In this document: positions 7,325 to 15,721 of the stretch, piece by piece
How the letters are laid out: the number at the start of each line of letters is the position of its first letter
Numbering within the stretch: the first letter of the stretch is position 1
Notes under the pieces: model-generated
Databases searched by the model: none
Told to the model about the DNA's origin: nothing
Seen by the model: only the letters and a program-made list of their open reading frames with translations
Position numbers and translations under genes: made by a program
Assembly (NCBI GenBank): GCA_017552435.1
Contig: JAFZPZ010000005.1
Coordinates: 1-64,000, forward strand
DNA: 64,000 bases
Direction of reading: 5' to 3'
Origin: Bacteroidaceae bacterium
GTDB taxonomy: Bacteria > Bacteroidota > Bacteroidia > Bacteroidales > Bacteroidaceae

Positions 7325-8120
7325 TATAAATATAATAAAGGTAGGCGGTGGTGTAGTGGAAGATGCTGCATCGCTTGCTTCGCTACTCAATCAGTTTGCG
7401 GCAATGTCTGGCCGCAAGGTACTGGTGCATGGCGGCGGCCGTTTGGCAACATCGATGGCCGCGAGTCTCGGCATTGAAAGCAAGATGGTGGGCGGTCGTC
7501 GCATTACGGACGCGGAGATGCTTCGGGTCGTGACGATGGTCTATGGCGGCTTGGTCAACAAGAACATCGTAGCGGGCTTGCAGGCGAAAGGTGTAAAGGC
7601 AATTGGCCTGACGGGTGCCGATGGCGATGTCATTCGCAGCCACAAACGTCCATTGAAGCGTGTCAGGATGGATGACGGTAGCGAACAGATGATTGATTTT
7701 GGCTTTGTGGGCGATGTCGATAAGGTGGATGCACATTTGCTTGAGCAGCTTATTGAAGGCGGTTCAGTGCCAGTCGTGGCTCCGCTTACGCACGATGGCG
7801 AAGGTCACATCCTCAATACCAATGCCGACACTATTGCTTCGTCCGTTGCCTGTGCCCTTGCCACGCATTACGACGTGACCTTGACTTTCTGCTTTGAGAA
7901 AGCGGGAGTTCTTCGCGATGCCGACGACGATAGCAGCGTCATTCCTGCCATCAACGAGGAACAGTTCAAGCGACTCGTTGCCGAAGGCATCGTTTCCGGC
8001 GGCATGATTCCGAAACTCGAGAATGCCTTTGAAGCCCTTCATCGAGGCGTTCGGCAAGTTGTTATTACCCACTCGGATAACATCGACGGCTCGCGGGGAA
8101 CAACAATAAAAGAAAAATAA
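7260..8120 (+). CDS. argB: Acetylglutamate kinase (arginine biosynthesis) with an inserted N-terminal segment
   Basis: 286 aa. Phosphorylates N-acetyl-L-glutamate, the second step to arginine/ornithine. Family motifs: 'INIIKVGGGVVED' (nucleotide-binding loop), VLVHGGGR, 'IGLTGADGDVI', 'LNTNADTIASSVACAL', 'VSGGMIPKLENAFEAL'. In other members the KVGG strand follows the start within a few residues; here MKEKEINNS is followed by LPFSPLLEGLGEA, which is exactly the translation of a palindromic element, before the kinase begins at about residue 23. The insertion sits outside the fold and probably leaves activity intact. Other arg genes are not in the window. Confidence 0.9.
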   Translation: MKEKEINNSLPFSPLLEGLGEAINIIKVGGGVVEDAASLASLLNQFAAMSGRKVLVHGGGRLATSMAASLGIESKMVGGRRITDAEMLRVVTMVYGGLVNKNIVAGLQAKGVKAIGLTGADGDVIRSHKRPLKRVRMDDGSEQMIDFGFVGDVDKVDAHLLEQLIEGGSVPVVAPLTHDGEGHILNTNADTIASSVACALATHYDVTLTFCFEKAGVLRDADDDSSVIPAINEEQFKRLVAEGIVSGGMIPKLENAFEALHRGVRQVVITHSDNIDGSRGTTIKEK

Positions 8121-8125
8121 TTCAC

Positions 8126-8152
8126 TCAGGGCTGTAACTTTTGCAGCCCTGA
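8126..8152 (+). terminator. Hairpin after argB
   Basis: Perfect 9-bp stem TCAGGGCTG / CAGCCCTGA with a 9-nt loop, located 6 bp after the argB stop. There is no clear T-run, so it may attenuate rather than terminate. Confidence 0.45.
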
Positions 8153-8173
8153 ATCGTCTTCATAAGTAGAGAG

Positions 8174-8668
8174 ATGGATAATATCAGCTTCCGAACCACC
8201 GTTTTGCCGCTGGGCGATAGGCTCTTCCGCCTGGCTCTTCGCATTACGATGAACAGGGCAGAGGCCGAGGATGTGGTGCAGGACACGCTCTTGAAGGTGT
8301 GGGAGCAGCGCAGCCAGTGGGAGCAGATAGACAATCTCGAAGCGTTCGCAATCGCAACATGCAGGAACAGGGCGCTTGACATCGCGAAACGGGCAGGGCG
8401 GAACACCAAGTCCCTCGACGAAGTTGAGACCTCTCACCTCACACCTCTCACCTCTCAACCTTCATTGGAGGCTCGCGAACAACTCTCTCTCGTCAGAAGG
8501 CTCATGGACGACCTGCCTGAAGTGCAGCGTACAATCATGTTGCTGCGAGACATCGAAGGCAAGACCTATCAGGAGATAGCCGAGGCGCTGGGCATTAGCG
8601 AGACACAAGTCAAGGTCTATTTGCATCGGGCAAGAACTAAAATAAAGAAATGGATTATAAATATATAG
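8174..8668 (+). CDS. ECF-type RNA polymerase sigma factor
   Basis: 164 aa, two-domain sigma-70 family. Region 2 is at about 15-85 ('LFRLALRITMNRAEAEDVVQDTLLKVWEQ', 'AFAIATCRNRALDIAKR') and region 4 at about 108-160 ('LPEVQRTIMLLRDIEGKTYQEIAEALGISETQVKVYLHRARTKIK'). The linker contains ETSHLTPLTSQPS, encoded by a cctctcac-type heptamer tract (8429-8460), so the linker length may vary between strains. The end overlaps the next gene by 19 bp, the usual sigma/anti-sigma layout. Confidence 0.93.
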   Translation: MDNISFRTTVLPLGDRLFRLALRITMNRAEAEDVVQDTLLKVWEQRSQWEQIDNLEAFAIATCRNRALDIAKRAGRNTKSLDEVETSHLTPLTSQPSLEAREQLSLVRRLMDDLPEVQRTIMLLRDIEGKTYQEIAEALGISETQVKVYLHRARTKIKKWIINI

Positions 8669-9132
8669 AACAACTGCTGGAGCGTTACTGGGAATGCCAG
8701 ACGACACGGGAGGAGGAAACCATCCTCCGCAACTTCTTCCGTCAGGAGGATGTGCCTGCGAGCCTGCTTCCCTATCGCCAACTTTTCATTGAGGAGGACG
8801 AGATGGCAAACGAGCACCTCAGCGAGGACTTCCAGAACAGGATGCTTCGTCTGGTTGGAGAAGAGGCACCGATACAGGTGTGTAAGGCTCGCCGCCTGAC
8901 CTTCATGCGCCGTCTGCGTCCGTTATACCGAGCCGCAGGTCTTGTTGCAATCATGCTCACCATCGGCAATGCTGCTTATCAGAGCTTTTCAGAAGAGGAT
9001 GCCGTTGCTCCGCAAATGGCAGAAAGCGTTTCTGCTGACAGTTTGCAACATATCACCATCGGCAGTCCCGAGCAGCAGTCGGCATCGCTTACCGCACAGC
9101 CTACGGACACACTCGACACATTTTCCCGATAA
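8650..9132 (+). CDS. Probable anti-sigma factor / single-pass membrane partner of the ECF sigma
   Basis: 160 aa. An N-terminal acidic helical region ('IEQLLERYWECQTTREEETILRNFFRQ') resembles the short proteins that follow ECF sigma genes in Bacteroidales and are often misnamed in databases. One hydrophobic segment lies at about 94-111 (AAGLVAIMLTIGNAAYQSF), followed by a Ser/Thr/Gln-rich outer tail of about 45 residues. Overlapping translation with the sigma gene supports a regulatory pair. No zinc-binding HxxxCxxC motif is seen, so it is not a ZAS-type anti-sigma; the assignment rests on context and topology. Confidence 0.6.
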   Translation: MDYKYIEQLLERYWECQTTREEETILRNFFRQEDVPASLLPYRQLFIEEDEMANEHLSEDFQNRMLRLVGEEAPIQVCKARRLTFMRRLRPLYRAAGLVAIMLTIGNAAYQSFSEEDAVAPQMAESVSADSLQHITIGSPEQQSASLTAQPTDTLDTFSR

Positions 9133-9223
9133 TCATTCATGCTTTATAAAATCATTTGCTTATTAAAACAATCAGTTGCACGAGAGTTATAACTTTTTCT
9201 CTCAAAAACAACAGCTAACAGCG

Positions 9224-9254
9224 AAAAGGAGCAGCCGTGAGGTTGCTCCTTTTT
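9224..9254. terminator. Terminator between convergent genes
   Basis: AAAAGGAGCAGCC / GGTTGCTCCTTTT stem (13 bp with one G-T wobble), loop GTGA, T-rich on both strands. Lies between the anti-sigma gene and the MFS gene. Confidence 0.8.
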
Positions 9255-9274
9255 CTATGTATCTCCGAAAAAGC

Positions 9275-10429
9275 TTATGCTTTTCTGCCTCGAAGCCAGA
9301 AGCCGAGAAGGTAGAGGATGCCGACGGACATGACGAGGACGGCTCCGACTTGACCTGTGGCATCGCTGGCAAAGCCCATGAGGAGCGGGAAGATGGTGCC
9401 GCCGAAGATACCCATGATGAGAAGACCGCTGACTTCGTTCTTCTTCTCGGGAACTGCTTGCATGGCTCTTGCGAAGACGATGCTGAATGGATTGCCGTTG
9501 CCGAAGCCCATCAGAGCAACGCTGGCATAGATGACTGCGGTGTCCTGACCATAGATGAGGCCAAATGCTGCCGCTACCATCATTAGGACGCTCAGGAGCA
9601 GGAAAGTCCAGTCCTTGAGGTAGCTCATGATGAAGCTGCCCGAGAAACTGCCCGCAGCCTTCGCCACGAAGTAGATGGTGCAGACAATAGCGGCATCGTC
9701 GAGCAGGATGCCGGTGCGTTCCATCAGAATCTTCGGCGCAGTCACGCTGGTTCCCACATCAATGCCAACGTGGCAGATGATGGCGAGGAAGCAGAACAGG
9801 ATGAACGGATTGCGGAGCAAGGCAAAACATCCTGCAAACTGCTTGCTGACCGATTTCTCCCCCTTCATGGGGGAGTCAGAGGGGGTCTTTGTCCCGAAGA
9901 GTAACAATGTCGCCAACACGCCTACTCCCAGATAGATGGGATAGAGTGCCCGCCAGCCGAAGCCGAAGGCATTGGTGGTGGCACCCCAAGAGGCGATGAT
10001 GGGAGCGAGGAATGAGGCGATGCTCTTGATGAACTGCCCGAAGGTCAGGGTGCTGGCCGAGGCGCCGCCCTTCATCACACTATCCACCAGCGGATTGAGC
10101 GAGGTCTGCATGATGGCGTTGCCTATTCCCAGGAGGGAGAAGGAGAGAAGCAACATGGTGAAGTCGAGGGTAAACATCGGCACCACCATTGCCGCCAACG
10201 TCATTACGAGGCTCAACAGTACCGTGTTCTTGCGGCCTATCTTATTCATCAGCAGGCTTGTGGGGATGCTGAAGATGAGGAACCAGAAGAATACGAGCGA
10301 GGGGAGCGTATTGGCCATCGAATCGGAGAGATTCAGGTCGGCCTTCACATAGTTGCTGGCTATACCCACCATATCGACGAAGCCCATGGCGAAGAAGCAC
10401 AGCATGACGGGGAAAAGTTTTTTATTCAT
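9275..10429 (-). CDS. MFS sugar permease
   Basis: 384 aa with about 12 hydrophobic segments. Major facilitator signatures are visible: 'FSIPTSLLMNKIGRKNTVLLS' after helix 2 and 'GNGNPFSIVFARAMQAVPEKKNEVSG' in the C-terminal half, close to the FucP/GluP sugar:H+ symporter group. Last gene of a minus-strand operon with a ROK sugar kinase, a GH30 glycosidase and a mannose-6-phosphate-isomerase-like enzyme, so a hexose released from a beta-linked glycan is the likely cargo. The central cytoplasmic loop contains TPSDSPMKGEKS, encoded by a palindromic element at 9856-9887, an in-frame insertion in a tolerant loop. Confidence 0.85.
   Translation of the reverse strand: MNKKLFPVMLCFFAMGFVDMVGIASNYVKADLNLSDSMANTLPSLVFFWFLIFSIPTSLLMNKIGRKNTVLLSLVMTLAAMVVPMFTLDFTMLLLSFSLLGIGNAIMQTSLNPLVDSVMKGGASASTLTFGQFIKSIASFLAPIIASWGATTNAFGFGWRALYPIYLGVGVLATLLLFGTKTPSDSPMKGEKSVSKQFAGCFALLRNPFILFCFLAIICHVGIDVGTSVTAPKILMERTGILLDDAAIVCTIYFVAKAAGSFSGSFIMSYLKDWTFLLLSVLMMVAAAFGLIYGQDTAVIYASVALMGFGNGNPFSIVFARAMQAVPEKKNEVSGLLIMGIFGGTIFPLLMGFASDATGQVGAVLVMSVGILYLLGFWLRGRKA
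9856..9887 (-). repeat. Palindromic element within the MFS gene
   Basis: Minus strand GACCCCCTCTGACTCCCCC then ATGAAGGGGGAGA. It is translated in frame in the loop between the two six-helix halves. Confidence 0.85.
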
Positions 10430-10435
10430 ATTACG

Positions 10436-10540
10436 GACCCCCCGACCCCCTTTAGGGGGAGAACTCGGTCGGAGGGATTTTGTTAATAGGTTACTTGTTT
10501 GTCGGTTTCCTTTTCTCCCCCTAAAGGGGGGTGGGGGGTC
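10436..10540. repeat. Inverted pair of palindromic elements between the ROK and MFS genes
   Basis: Plus copy 10436-10463 (GACCCCCCGACCCCC...GGGGGAGAA) and minus copy 10514-10540, 50 bp apart, both of the TTTAGGGGG subtype. The minus copy reaches into the ROK stop codon, and the plus copy lies 6 bp before the MFS start, so nearly the whole intercistronic region is this structure. Confidence 0.85.
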
Positions 10541-11630
10541 ATCTTATTTGATTCAATGCAAAGTTATAGGCACCGAGGTTGATGGCTTTGCTGGCTCCGA
10601 GTTCGGAGATGCAGACAGCCACTTTGCGCTGGGCGCAATAGAGCACCTTCTTGTCGGTGTGCGGCACATTGACATAGACATCCTTGTCCTCGAGGAAGGC
10701 GGCACGTTGTTCTGGGTCTTCGAAGTTATAAACCTCCGACTGGAGCGTAGGCAGCAGGTTGCCGGAGAATGTGCCTGCGGGACGGGCGAACTCTTCCATC
10801 ATGCCGGGCAGAATCCACTTGGAGTTGTAGGACAAGCCGCCGCCGATGACAACGATACCATCGACGATGTTCAGCACGTTTACCAGAGCCGCTGCGCAGA
10901 CTTGGCCCAGCTGGCGGAAGCTCTCCTGAGCGGCCTTCATGTTGCCCGGGCGCGTGCCGTTGGCTATGTCGCCGATGTCCTTGGGCGTGAGGTCGCCAAT
11001 CTCTTCGTGCGACATCTCGGCATACACCCTGCGGACGGCACGGATGCTGACACTCTCTTCTGCAATCACGAAGGGATACATGCCGTTGCGCATGCACCAT
11101 ACGTCGCCGCCACAACTGTTGTCGCCCTTCAGCAAGACCTTGTCAATCACCACGCCGCCACCGAAGCCTGTGCCGAGAGTAATGCCGACCAGATTCTTGT
11201 AGCGACGCTTGCAGCCAGCCTCCTCCAGTGCCTTGTTGATGCGCGGCAGTGCTCCAGCCAAAGCCTCTCCGTAGGCAAAGAGGTTGCCATCGTTGTTTAC
11301 ATACACGGGAATCTTGAAGACACTCTCCAAGTACGGGCCGAGTGCTACACCTCCACGGAAGGACGGGAAGTTGGGCAAGTCGCCGATGACGCCGCGCTCG
11401 TAGTCGGCAGGGCCAGGGAAGGCGAAGCTGATGGCAACAGGCTCTGCGTCGAGCTTCTCCTTGACGGTGGTGAAGCCCTGCACGAGGGTTGCCAGACAGC
11501 CCTCGGTGTCGGTGGTTACGGCCTTCAGGCGCACGGGTTCTACAATCTCTTCGTTGTCGCAAATGGCGGAGAAAACGAAGTTGGTGCCGCCAGCATCCAG
11601 CGTCAGCACGATTTTCTTGTCTTTAGTCAT
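10539..11630 (-). CDS. ROK-family sugar kinase
   Basis: 363 aa. Opens with the ATP-binding 'IVLTLDAGGTNFVFSAI'; a second phosphate loop is 'LVGITLGTGFGGGVVI', and the catalytic base is expected in 'VYVNNDGNLFAYGEAL'. The classical ROK zinc cluster (CxCGxxGCxE) is absent. A second glycine-rich nucleotide segment is 'DGIVVIGGGLSYN'. Likely phosphorylates the hexose imported by the neighbouring MFS permease; the isomerase gene in the operon would take mannose or fructose phosphate onward. Substrate cannot be fixed from sequence. Cytosolic. Confidence 0.85.
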   Translation of the reverse strand: MTKDKKIVLTLDAGGTNFVFSAICDNEEIVEPVRLKAVTTDTEGCLATLVQGFTTVKEKLDAEPVAISFAFPGPADYERGVIGDLPNFPSFRGGVALGPYLESVFKIPVYVNNDGNLFAYGEALAGALPRINKALEEAGCKRRYKNLVGITLGTGFGGGVVIDKVLLKGDNSCGGDVWCMRNGMYPFVIAEESVSIRAVRRVYAEMSHEEIGDLTPKDIGDIANGTRPGNMKAAQESFRQLGQVCAAALVNVLNIVDGIVVIGGGLSYNSKWILPGMMEEFARPAGTFSGNLLPTLQSEVYNFEDPEQRAAFLEDKDVYVNVPHTDKKVLYCAQRKVAVCISELGASKAINLGAYNFALNQIR

Positions 11631-11668
11631 AGTCGTAGTTCTTTTTGGGTTATTCTTATTATTCTGAT

Positions 11669-13897
11669 TTATTTCGCTATCTTGCGTCCGTCTATGATAT
11701 AAATACCTTTGGACAATTTGTCATTTACTATCTTCCGACCGCTGAGGTCATAGATGACATTGTCTGATTCTTCACTCTTTATTCTGAATTCTTCATTCCC
11801 TATTCCTGTCGCGTCCTCCAGGCCGATGACGACAGTCACAACAGAGCGTGCTGGCAGTTCCAGGTTGTGTAGGTCCTGCAGCGATGTGTCGAGCTTGAGG
11901 TCGCGGCTTCGGTCGGTCACGTATGTCCTGACCTCGCTTGCTTCTCCAGAAACCATGGACAAATCGACCTTCCGGCGAGCATGACTCAGATTCACCAGCA
12001 CCGTCACAACCTCGTTCTCGTCGGGCGACAGCCAGGCTGAGCCGAGCAGGAGGCGGCCATCATCTGTCTCGGAAGACTCGAGTTCGATTCGTTTATAGCC
12101 TGGGCGGATGAAGCGGCTGAAGTTGCCGAGCACCCAGAGGTTTTTGTCGGCAGTCAGCGTGCCGCCCTGCTTGAGGTCACCGGTGCTTTCCTCGCCTGTA
12201 TCGCCTTTTGTGTTTACGCGGATAAGGTGGAAGCGGTTCTTATGTCCCCATTTTTCTTGCGAGAAGGCGGTCCAGTAGCTCCAGCCCACCATGTTCCCGA
12301 TGGTGAGGTCGCACTGAATCAGCTTGCCCATGAAGAGCGCGATGCTCATCTTCGAGGCTTCCGCGTAGCTGGCAGGGAACCCTGCGCTGGTGCTTGGCGG
12401 ATCGTCGAGCATCGACCATTCTGTCTGCATCACTTGCACACCGTATTTAGCGGCTTCGTTGCGGACCTTTTCCCTCACCTCCCGCAACAACTCGTCGCTG
12501 CTGACGGTCCAGTAACTGTGGGCTGCTGCTACGGGAGCCAGCGATTTCAGGTTGCCGATATAGGTGGAGGAGTTAGTGCGTTTCCAAAAGGCCTCAATCT
12601 GCTTGTTGCCCCTCGCGGATGTGCCGGCATAGAGGCAGGTCAGCGAACCGGCTTCGGGGATGAGTATCTTCGTGTCGAGTCCTCGGCTGGCAATCGACTT
12701 GTCGAGTTGCTTGGCGAGCTTCGTTATGTCCGAGTTCTCCCAAGGCGAGCCCTCCTGACCGCTCTTCCAGTCGTACTGCGGCTCGTTGACGGGGTCGATG
12801 TAGGTGACGTTGTAGCCCTCGTCCACGAAGTGTTTCGTGACGGTGGCAAGGAACTCCGCAAAGTCGTCGTAGCAGGTCGTTTTCAGGTTGCACGTAATGT
12901 TCTGGTTGTTGGCATTTGCCTTGCCGTTCTTCGTGTAGTAGATGGGCGGAGAGTTGGAGAAGAACAGGAAATGCTCTACGCCATATTCCTTGGCCTGACG
13001 CATGAACCATTGCTGTCCGTCCTGCCGCGTCCAGTCGTAGGTGCCGTCCTGATTCAGGAAACATTCCGTGCGGTGGATTTCCTCTGCGATGTTGCTGTCC
13101 TCGCCTTGTGTGGCACTACCTGCCCCGATGTTCACACGCCAGCAGCTCAGGCCGATGCCTTCGGGGTTGCCGTTCTTGTCCATCTGCTGACTGAACAGCC
13201 ACTTGGCAGCTTTCGCCTTTTGCGTGGTGCTGTAATAATCGCCGATGAACTCCGTCGTCCAGCAGTCGCTGGCTCCGAAGTCCTGAATGGTCTGATAGCA
13301 CTTCGAAGTGTCGATACTCACAGACGCATCGGGCAAAGGCTCGGCTCCACTGAGGCGTATGTCGTCGAAACAATAGGTCGCCTCTCCCCAGCCGGAGCTC
13401 GGGTCACTCCAGTTGCAACTCAATATGATGTAAATCTTCTGAAGCCTTTGGCCGTAGAAGGCTTCGAGGTCGAAGGTCAGCTCCTGCCAAGTGGCATCCT
13501 GCGACAGCTTGCCCTGAAAGATTTGTTCCGTATCCCCATAGCCGTTGATGCCGATGCGCATGTCCTTTGGCTGGATGGAGCGGTAGGCAAGCATCGACAG
13601 AAAGCAGTTGTCGTCCTTGATGACGACGGGCGTCTTGAGTTCCAGAACCAGGAAGTTCTGCCACCAACCCGCATTTGCGACATTCGTGGCACCAACGCAT
13701 CTGTTCGAAGTGTTTATTCCCGTCTTGTCGGGATTGGTCATTACTTTAGGTGTCACCTTGAACAGGCTGGCCGCATAGTCCGTACCGATTCTCAACTTTC
13801 CTGTCCCTCCGTTCTCGAAGTCAGCCAATAATGTACCCTGAGCGCTTGCGGTGAGCGCCAGGAACATTGCCAATATGGAGAGGAGGGATGCTTTCAT
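11669..13897 (-). CDS. Secreted GH30-family glycoside hydrolase with T9SS-type tail
   Basis: 742 aa. Signal peptide (about 1-19), a beta-sandwich domain at about 20-190 ('LVLELKTPVVIKDDNCFLSMLAYRS'), then a (beta/alpha)8 domain at about 195-620 with GH30 features: 'DCWTTEFIGDYY', 'SCWRVNIGAGS', acid/base Glu372 in DPVNEPQYDW and nucleophile Glu493 in MQTEWSML. A C-terminal beta domain follows and the last 27 residues are 'YDLSGRKIVNDKLSKGIYII'-type, a type IX sorting tail. It probably acts at the cell surface on a beta-linked glycan (for example beta-1,6-galactan or beta-glucoside); the subfamily is not determined. Co-transcribed with isomerase, ROK kinase and sugar permease. Confidence 0.85.
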   Translation of the reverse strand: MKASLLSILAMFLALTASAQGTLLADFENGGTGKLRIGTDYAASLFKVTPKVMTNPDKTGINTSNRCVGATNVANAGWWQNFLVLELKTPVVIKDDNCFLSMLAYRSIQPKDMRIGINGYGDTEQIFQGKLSQDATWQELTFDLEAFYGQRLQKIYIILSCNWSDPSSGWGEATYCFDDIRLSGAEPLPDASVSIDTSKCYQTIQDFGASDCWTTEFIGDYYSTTQKAKAAKWLFSQQMDKNGNPEGIGLSCWRVNIGAGSATQGEDSNIAEEIHRTECFLNQDGTYDWTRQDGQQWFMRQAKEYGVEHFLFFSNSPPIYYTKNGKANANNQNITCNLKTTCYDDFAEFLATVTKHFVDEGYNVTYIDPVNEPQYDWKSGQEGSPWENSDITKLAKQLDKSIASRGLDTKILIPEAGSLTCLYAGTSARGNKQIEAFWKRTNSSTYIGNLKSLAPVAAAHSYWTVSSDELLREVREKVRNEAAKYGVQVMQTEWSMLDDPPSTSAGFPASYAEASKMSIALFMGKLIQCDLTIGNMVGWSYWTAFSQEKWGHKNRFHLIRVNTKGDTGEESTGDLKQGGTLTADKNLWVLGNFSRFIRPGYKRIELESSETDDGRLLLGSAWLSPDENEVVTVLVNLSHARRKVDLSMVSGEASEVRTYVTDRSRDLKLDTSLQDLHNLELPARSVVTVVIGLEDATGIGNEEFRIKSEESDNVIYDLSGRKIVNDKLSKGIYIIDGRKIAK

Positions 13898-13898
13898 G

Positions 13899-15629
13899 TT
13901 ATTTCCTTATGTAGGCTTTAATCGTCATGCACTCGCCGCCGAGGGGTTTGATGGTGTAGCGGCCGATGCAGGCGGGGATGATGAAGGTCTCGGCATAGTG
14001 CACCTCGAATGGTGCGAACTTGCCGTCGGGACTCTCGATGAGGGCAGCCTCGCCGTCCACGAGGTTGAGGACGTTCACGCCGCCATTGGTGTTGTGCTCT
14101 ACAAGACGGGTGAAGGTGTGCCTTCGTGTCTCGATGAACTCGTTGGGATGCAGGCCGGTCCGTTCTTCCTTGATGCCGTCCTCGTCGCTGAGTACCTCGA
14201 AGTGGTTCGCGATTTCTGCCTTCACGAAAGGCGTGGTGCGCTCCCACTGGATGACGTGCTTGCCTCGCTCCACGTTGATGGGACGCGGTTTGCCGTCCAA
14301 GCCGAGACGTGCCCAGTCCCACAGCTTGAAGGTGAAGATGCTGGGCGTAGAGCTGATTTCCAGCACCATGCTGTTCGCGCCGGAGCAATGGATGGTGCCA
14401 GCCGGGATGAGGTAGTGGTCGTGCTTCTTGGCGGGAAGCTTGTTGACGAACTTCTCTGCATCAAAGAGGATTTCTCCGCGCTGAGCGGCCCGAAGGTCCT
14501 CAATCATTTCCGTTGGATTGATGCCTTCTTTCAGGCCGAGATAGACGACTGCATCCTCTCCTGCATCGAGCAGGTAGTAGCTTTCGTCCTGCGTATAGGG
14601 AAGGCCGAACTCCTTCTGCGCGAACTCGTTGGTGGGATGCACCTGAAGGCTGAGGTTGCCGCCTTGCATCGTGTCGAGGAAGTCGAAGCGGATAGGGAAA
14701 CTCTTGCCGAAGCGCGCCCAAACCTGCTGACCGAGCAACTCGCGGCTGTGAGCCAGCACGACATCCTGCGAAGGCAACTCGAAGAGCGTGTCTTCGGCCT
14801 CGAGGTAGAGGCTGTTCTCCTCCGGCACACAGTCGAAGCACCAGCCGTAGTTCTGTTCTTCGCGAGGCAAGTCGCACACCTCCTTCATCCATTGTCCGCC
14901 CCAAGGCGCAGGGTCGAAGAAAGGCACCACGCGGAAGGGCTTATGAGCCGTGCGTTCCAATCCCTGCCGCATCTGGGCGTCGGTTATCATCTTGGGTTCG
15001 TCGCGCCGGTTCGAGTCAATCCAGAACTGGATGCGTCCGCTCTGCATCAGCTCGTCCTTGTAGCGGTCGATGATGTTCCAGTCGTTGAAATAACCTCTTT
15101 TATATTGTACCGACGGGCTGTCCTCGTGGTTGTCGATGCCCAGTGCCTTCACCTCATGACGGCGGAAGCGTTGCTGAATCTCCCAACGGGCCATATCTGC
15201 GTAGCAGATAATTGACAATTGACAATTGACAATTGACAATTTTTCTGCGACGAATGCCGCGCCAGTGCCAATAATGACGCATGGTTTGTCATTATCAATT
15301 ATCAATTGTCCATTATCAATTTGAAAATATTCGTGCAAACGAATGTTTGAGAGGTATCCGAACAGCACATCGTCCGTCATAAAGCGTTCCGTCAGTTGGC
15401 GGATTTCCTCTTCCGGTCGCATCAGGGAGCGCGTGTCGATGACCTTGCGCCCTGTCTTGGCAAAGGCTTCAAGGAAGTCCTCCTCGTAACAGCCAGGGTA
15501 GAGGTCGATGGCCCAGACGGGTTCGTCCGCCCAAGCCTCGGAGAGCGTCTGGACGATGCCCGCCCAGCCGCAGATGACCTTACCGTCAATGTGCGTACTT
15601 GGTTGCTTGTCGTAATTCGATTTCCTCAT
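13899..15629 (-). CDS. Class I mannose-6-phosphate-isomerase-like enzyme
   Basis: 576 aa from the ATG at 15629; an upstream in-frame start at 15722 is rejected because the promoter (15650-15680) lies between them. The C-terminal 350 residues are the type I phosphomannose isomerase cupin, with 'FFDPAPWGGQWMKEV', 'LSLQVHPTNEFAQKEFGLPYTQDESYYLLDA' and 'HYLIPAGTIHCSGANSMVLEIS', which include the expected zinc ligands (Q-x-H, E, H). The N-terminal 230 residues are a nucleotide-kinase-like extension typical of the long Bacteroidales form. Two octamer tracts (15211-15240 and 15291-15322) are translated inside that extension as KLSIVNCQLSII and QIDNGQLIIDN. First gene of the sugar operon. Confidence 0.85.
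   Translation of the reverse strand: MRKSNYDKQPSTHIDGKVICGWAGIVQTLSEAWADEPVWAIDLYPGCYEEDFLEAFAKTGRKVIDTRSLMRPEEEIRQLTERFMTDDVLFGYLSNIRLHEYFQIDNGQLIIDNDKPCVIIGTGAAFVAEKLSIVNCQLSIICYADMARWEIQQRFRRHEVKALGIDNHEDSPSVQYKRGYFNDWNIIDRYKDELMQSGRIQFWIDSNRRDEPKMITDAQMRQGLERTAHKPFRVVPFFDPAPWGGQWMKEVCDLPREEQNYGWCFDCVPEENSLYLEAEDTLFELPSQDVVLAHSRELLGQQVWARFGKSFPIRFDFLDTMQGGNLSLQVHPTNEFAQKEFGLPYTQDESYYLLDAGEDAVVYLGLKEGINPTEMIEDLRAAQRGEILFDAEKFVNKLPAKKHDHYLIPAGTIHCSGANSMVLEISSTPSIFTFKLWDWARLGLDGKPRPINVERGKHVIQWERTTPFVKAEIANHFEVLSDEDGIKEERTGLHPNEFIETRRHTFTRLVEHNTNGGVNVLNLVDGEAALIESPDGKFAPFEVHYAETFIIPACIGRYTIKPLGGECMTIKAYIRK
15211..15322. repeat. Two octamer tracts inside the isomerase gene
   Basis: 15211-15240 is almost four copies of ATTGACAA; 15291-15322 is a tract of ATTATCAA-type units with one TTGTCCAT variant. 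The two are 50 bp apart, both keep the frame, and the units in one are partly complementary to those in the other. Confidence 0.85.
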
Positions 15630-15649
15630 AAAATAGTATAATTCCTTTG

Positions 15650-15680
15650 CAAATGTAGTGAAAACAATCGAGACGGCAAA
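15650..15680 (-). promoter_or_regulatory. Promoter of the isomerase-GH30-ROK-MFS operon
   Basis: Minus strand TTTG (15680-15677), 19-bp spacer, TACATTTG (15657-15650). It gives a leader of only about 15 nt to the ATG at 15629. Confidence 0.8.
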
Positions 15681-15721
15681 GGGTAAAGGGCAAAAGAAAA
15701 GGGAAAAAGCGGAAAATGTCA

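Noticed and set aside
12227-13831. Plus-strand open frame of 534 codons, and similar long ones at 13851-15215, 21255-22361 and 28059-29300
   Set aside because: All mirror well-supported enzymes (GH30, isomerase, C1 peptidase, M24 peptidase) on the other strand and encode Val/Leu/His-rich low-similarity sequence typical of antisense frames.
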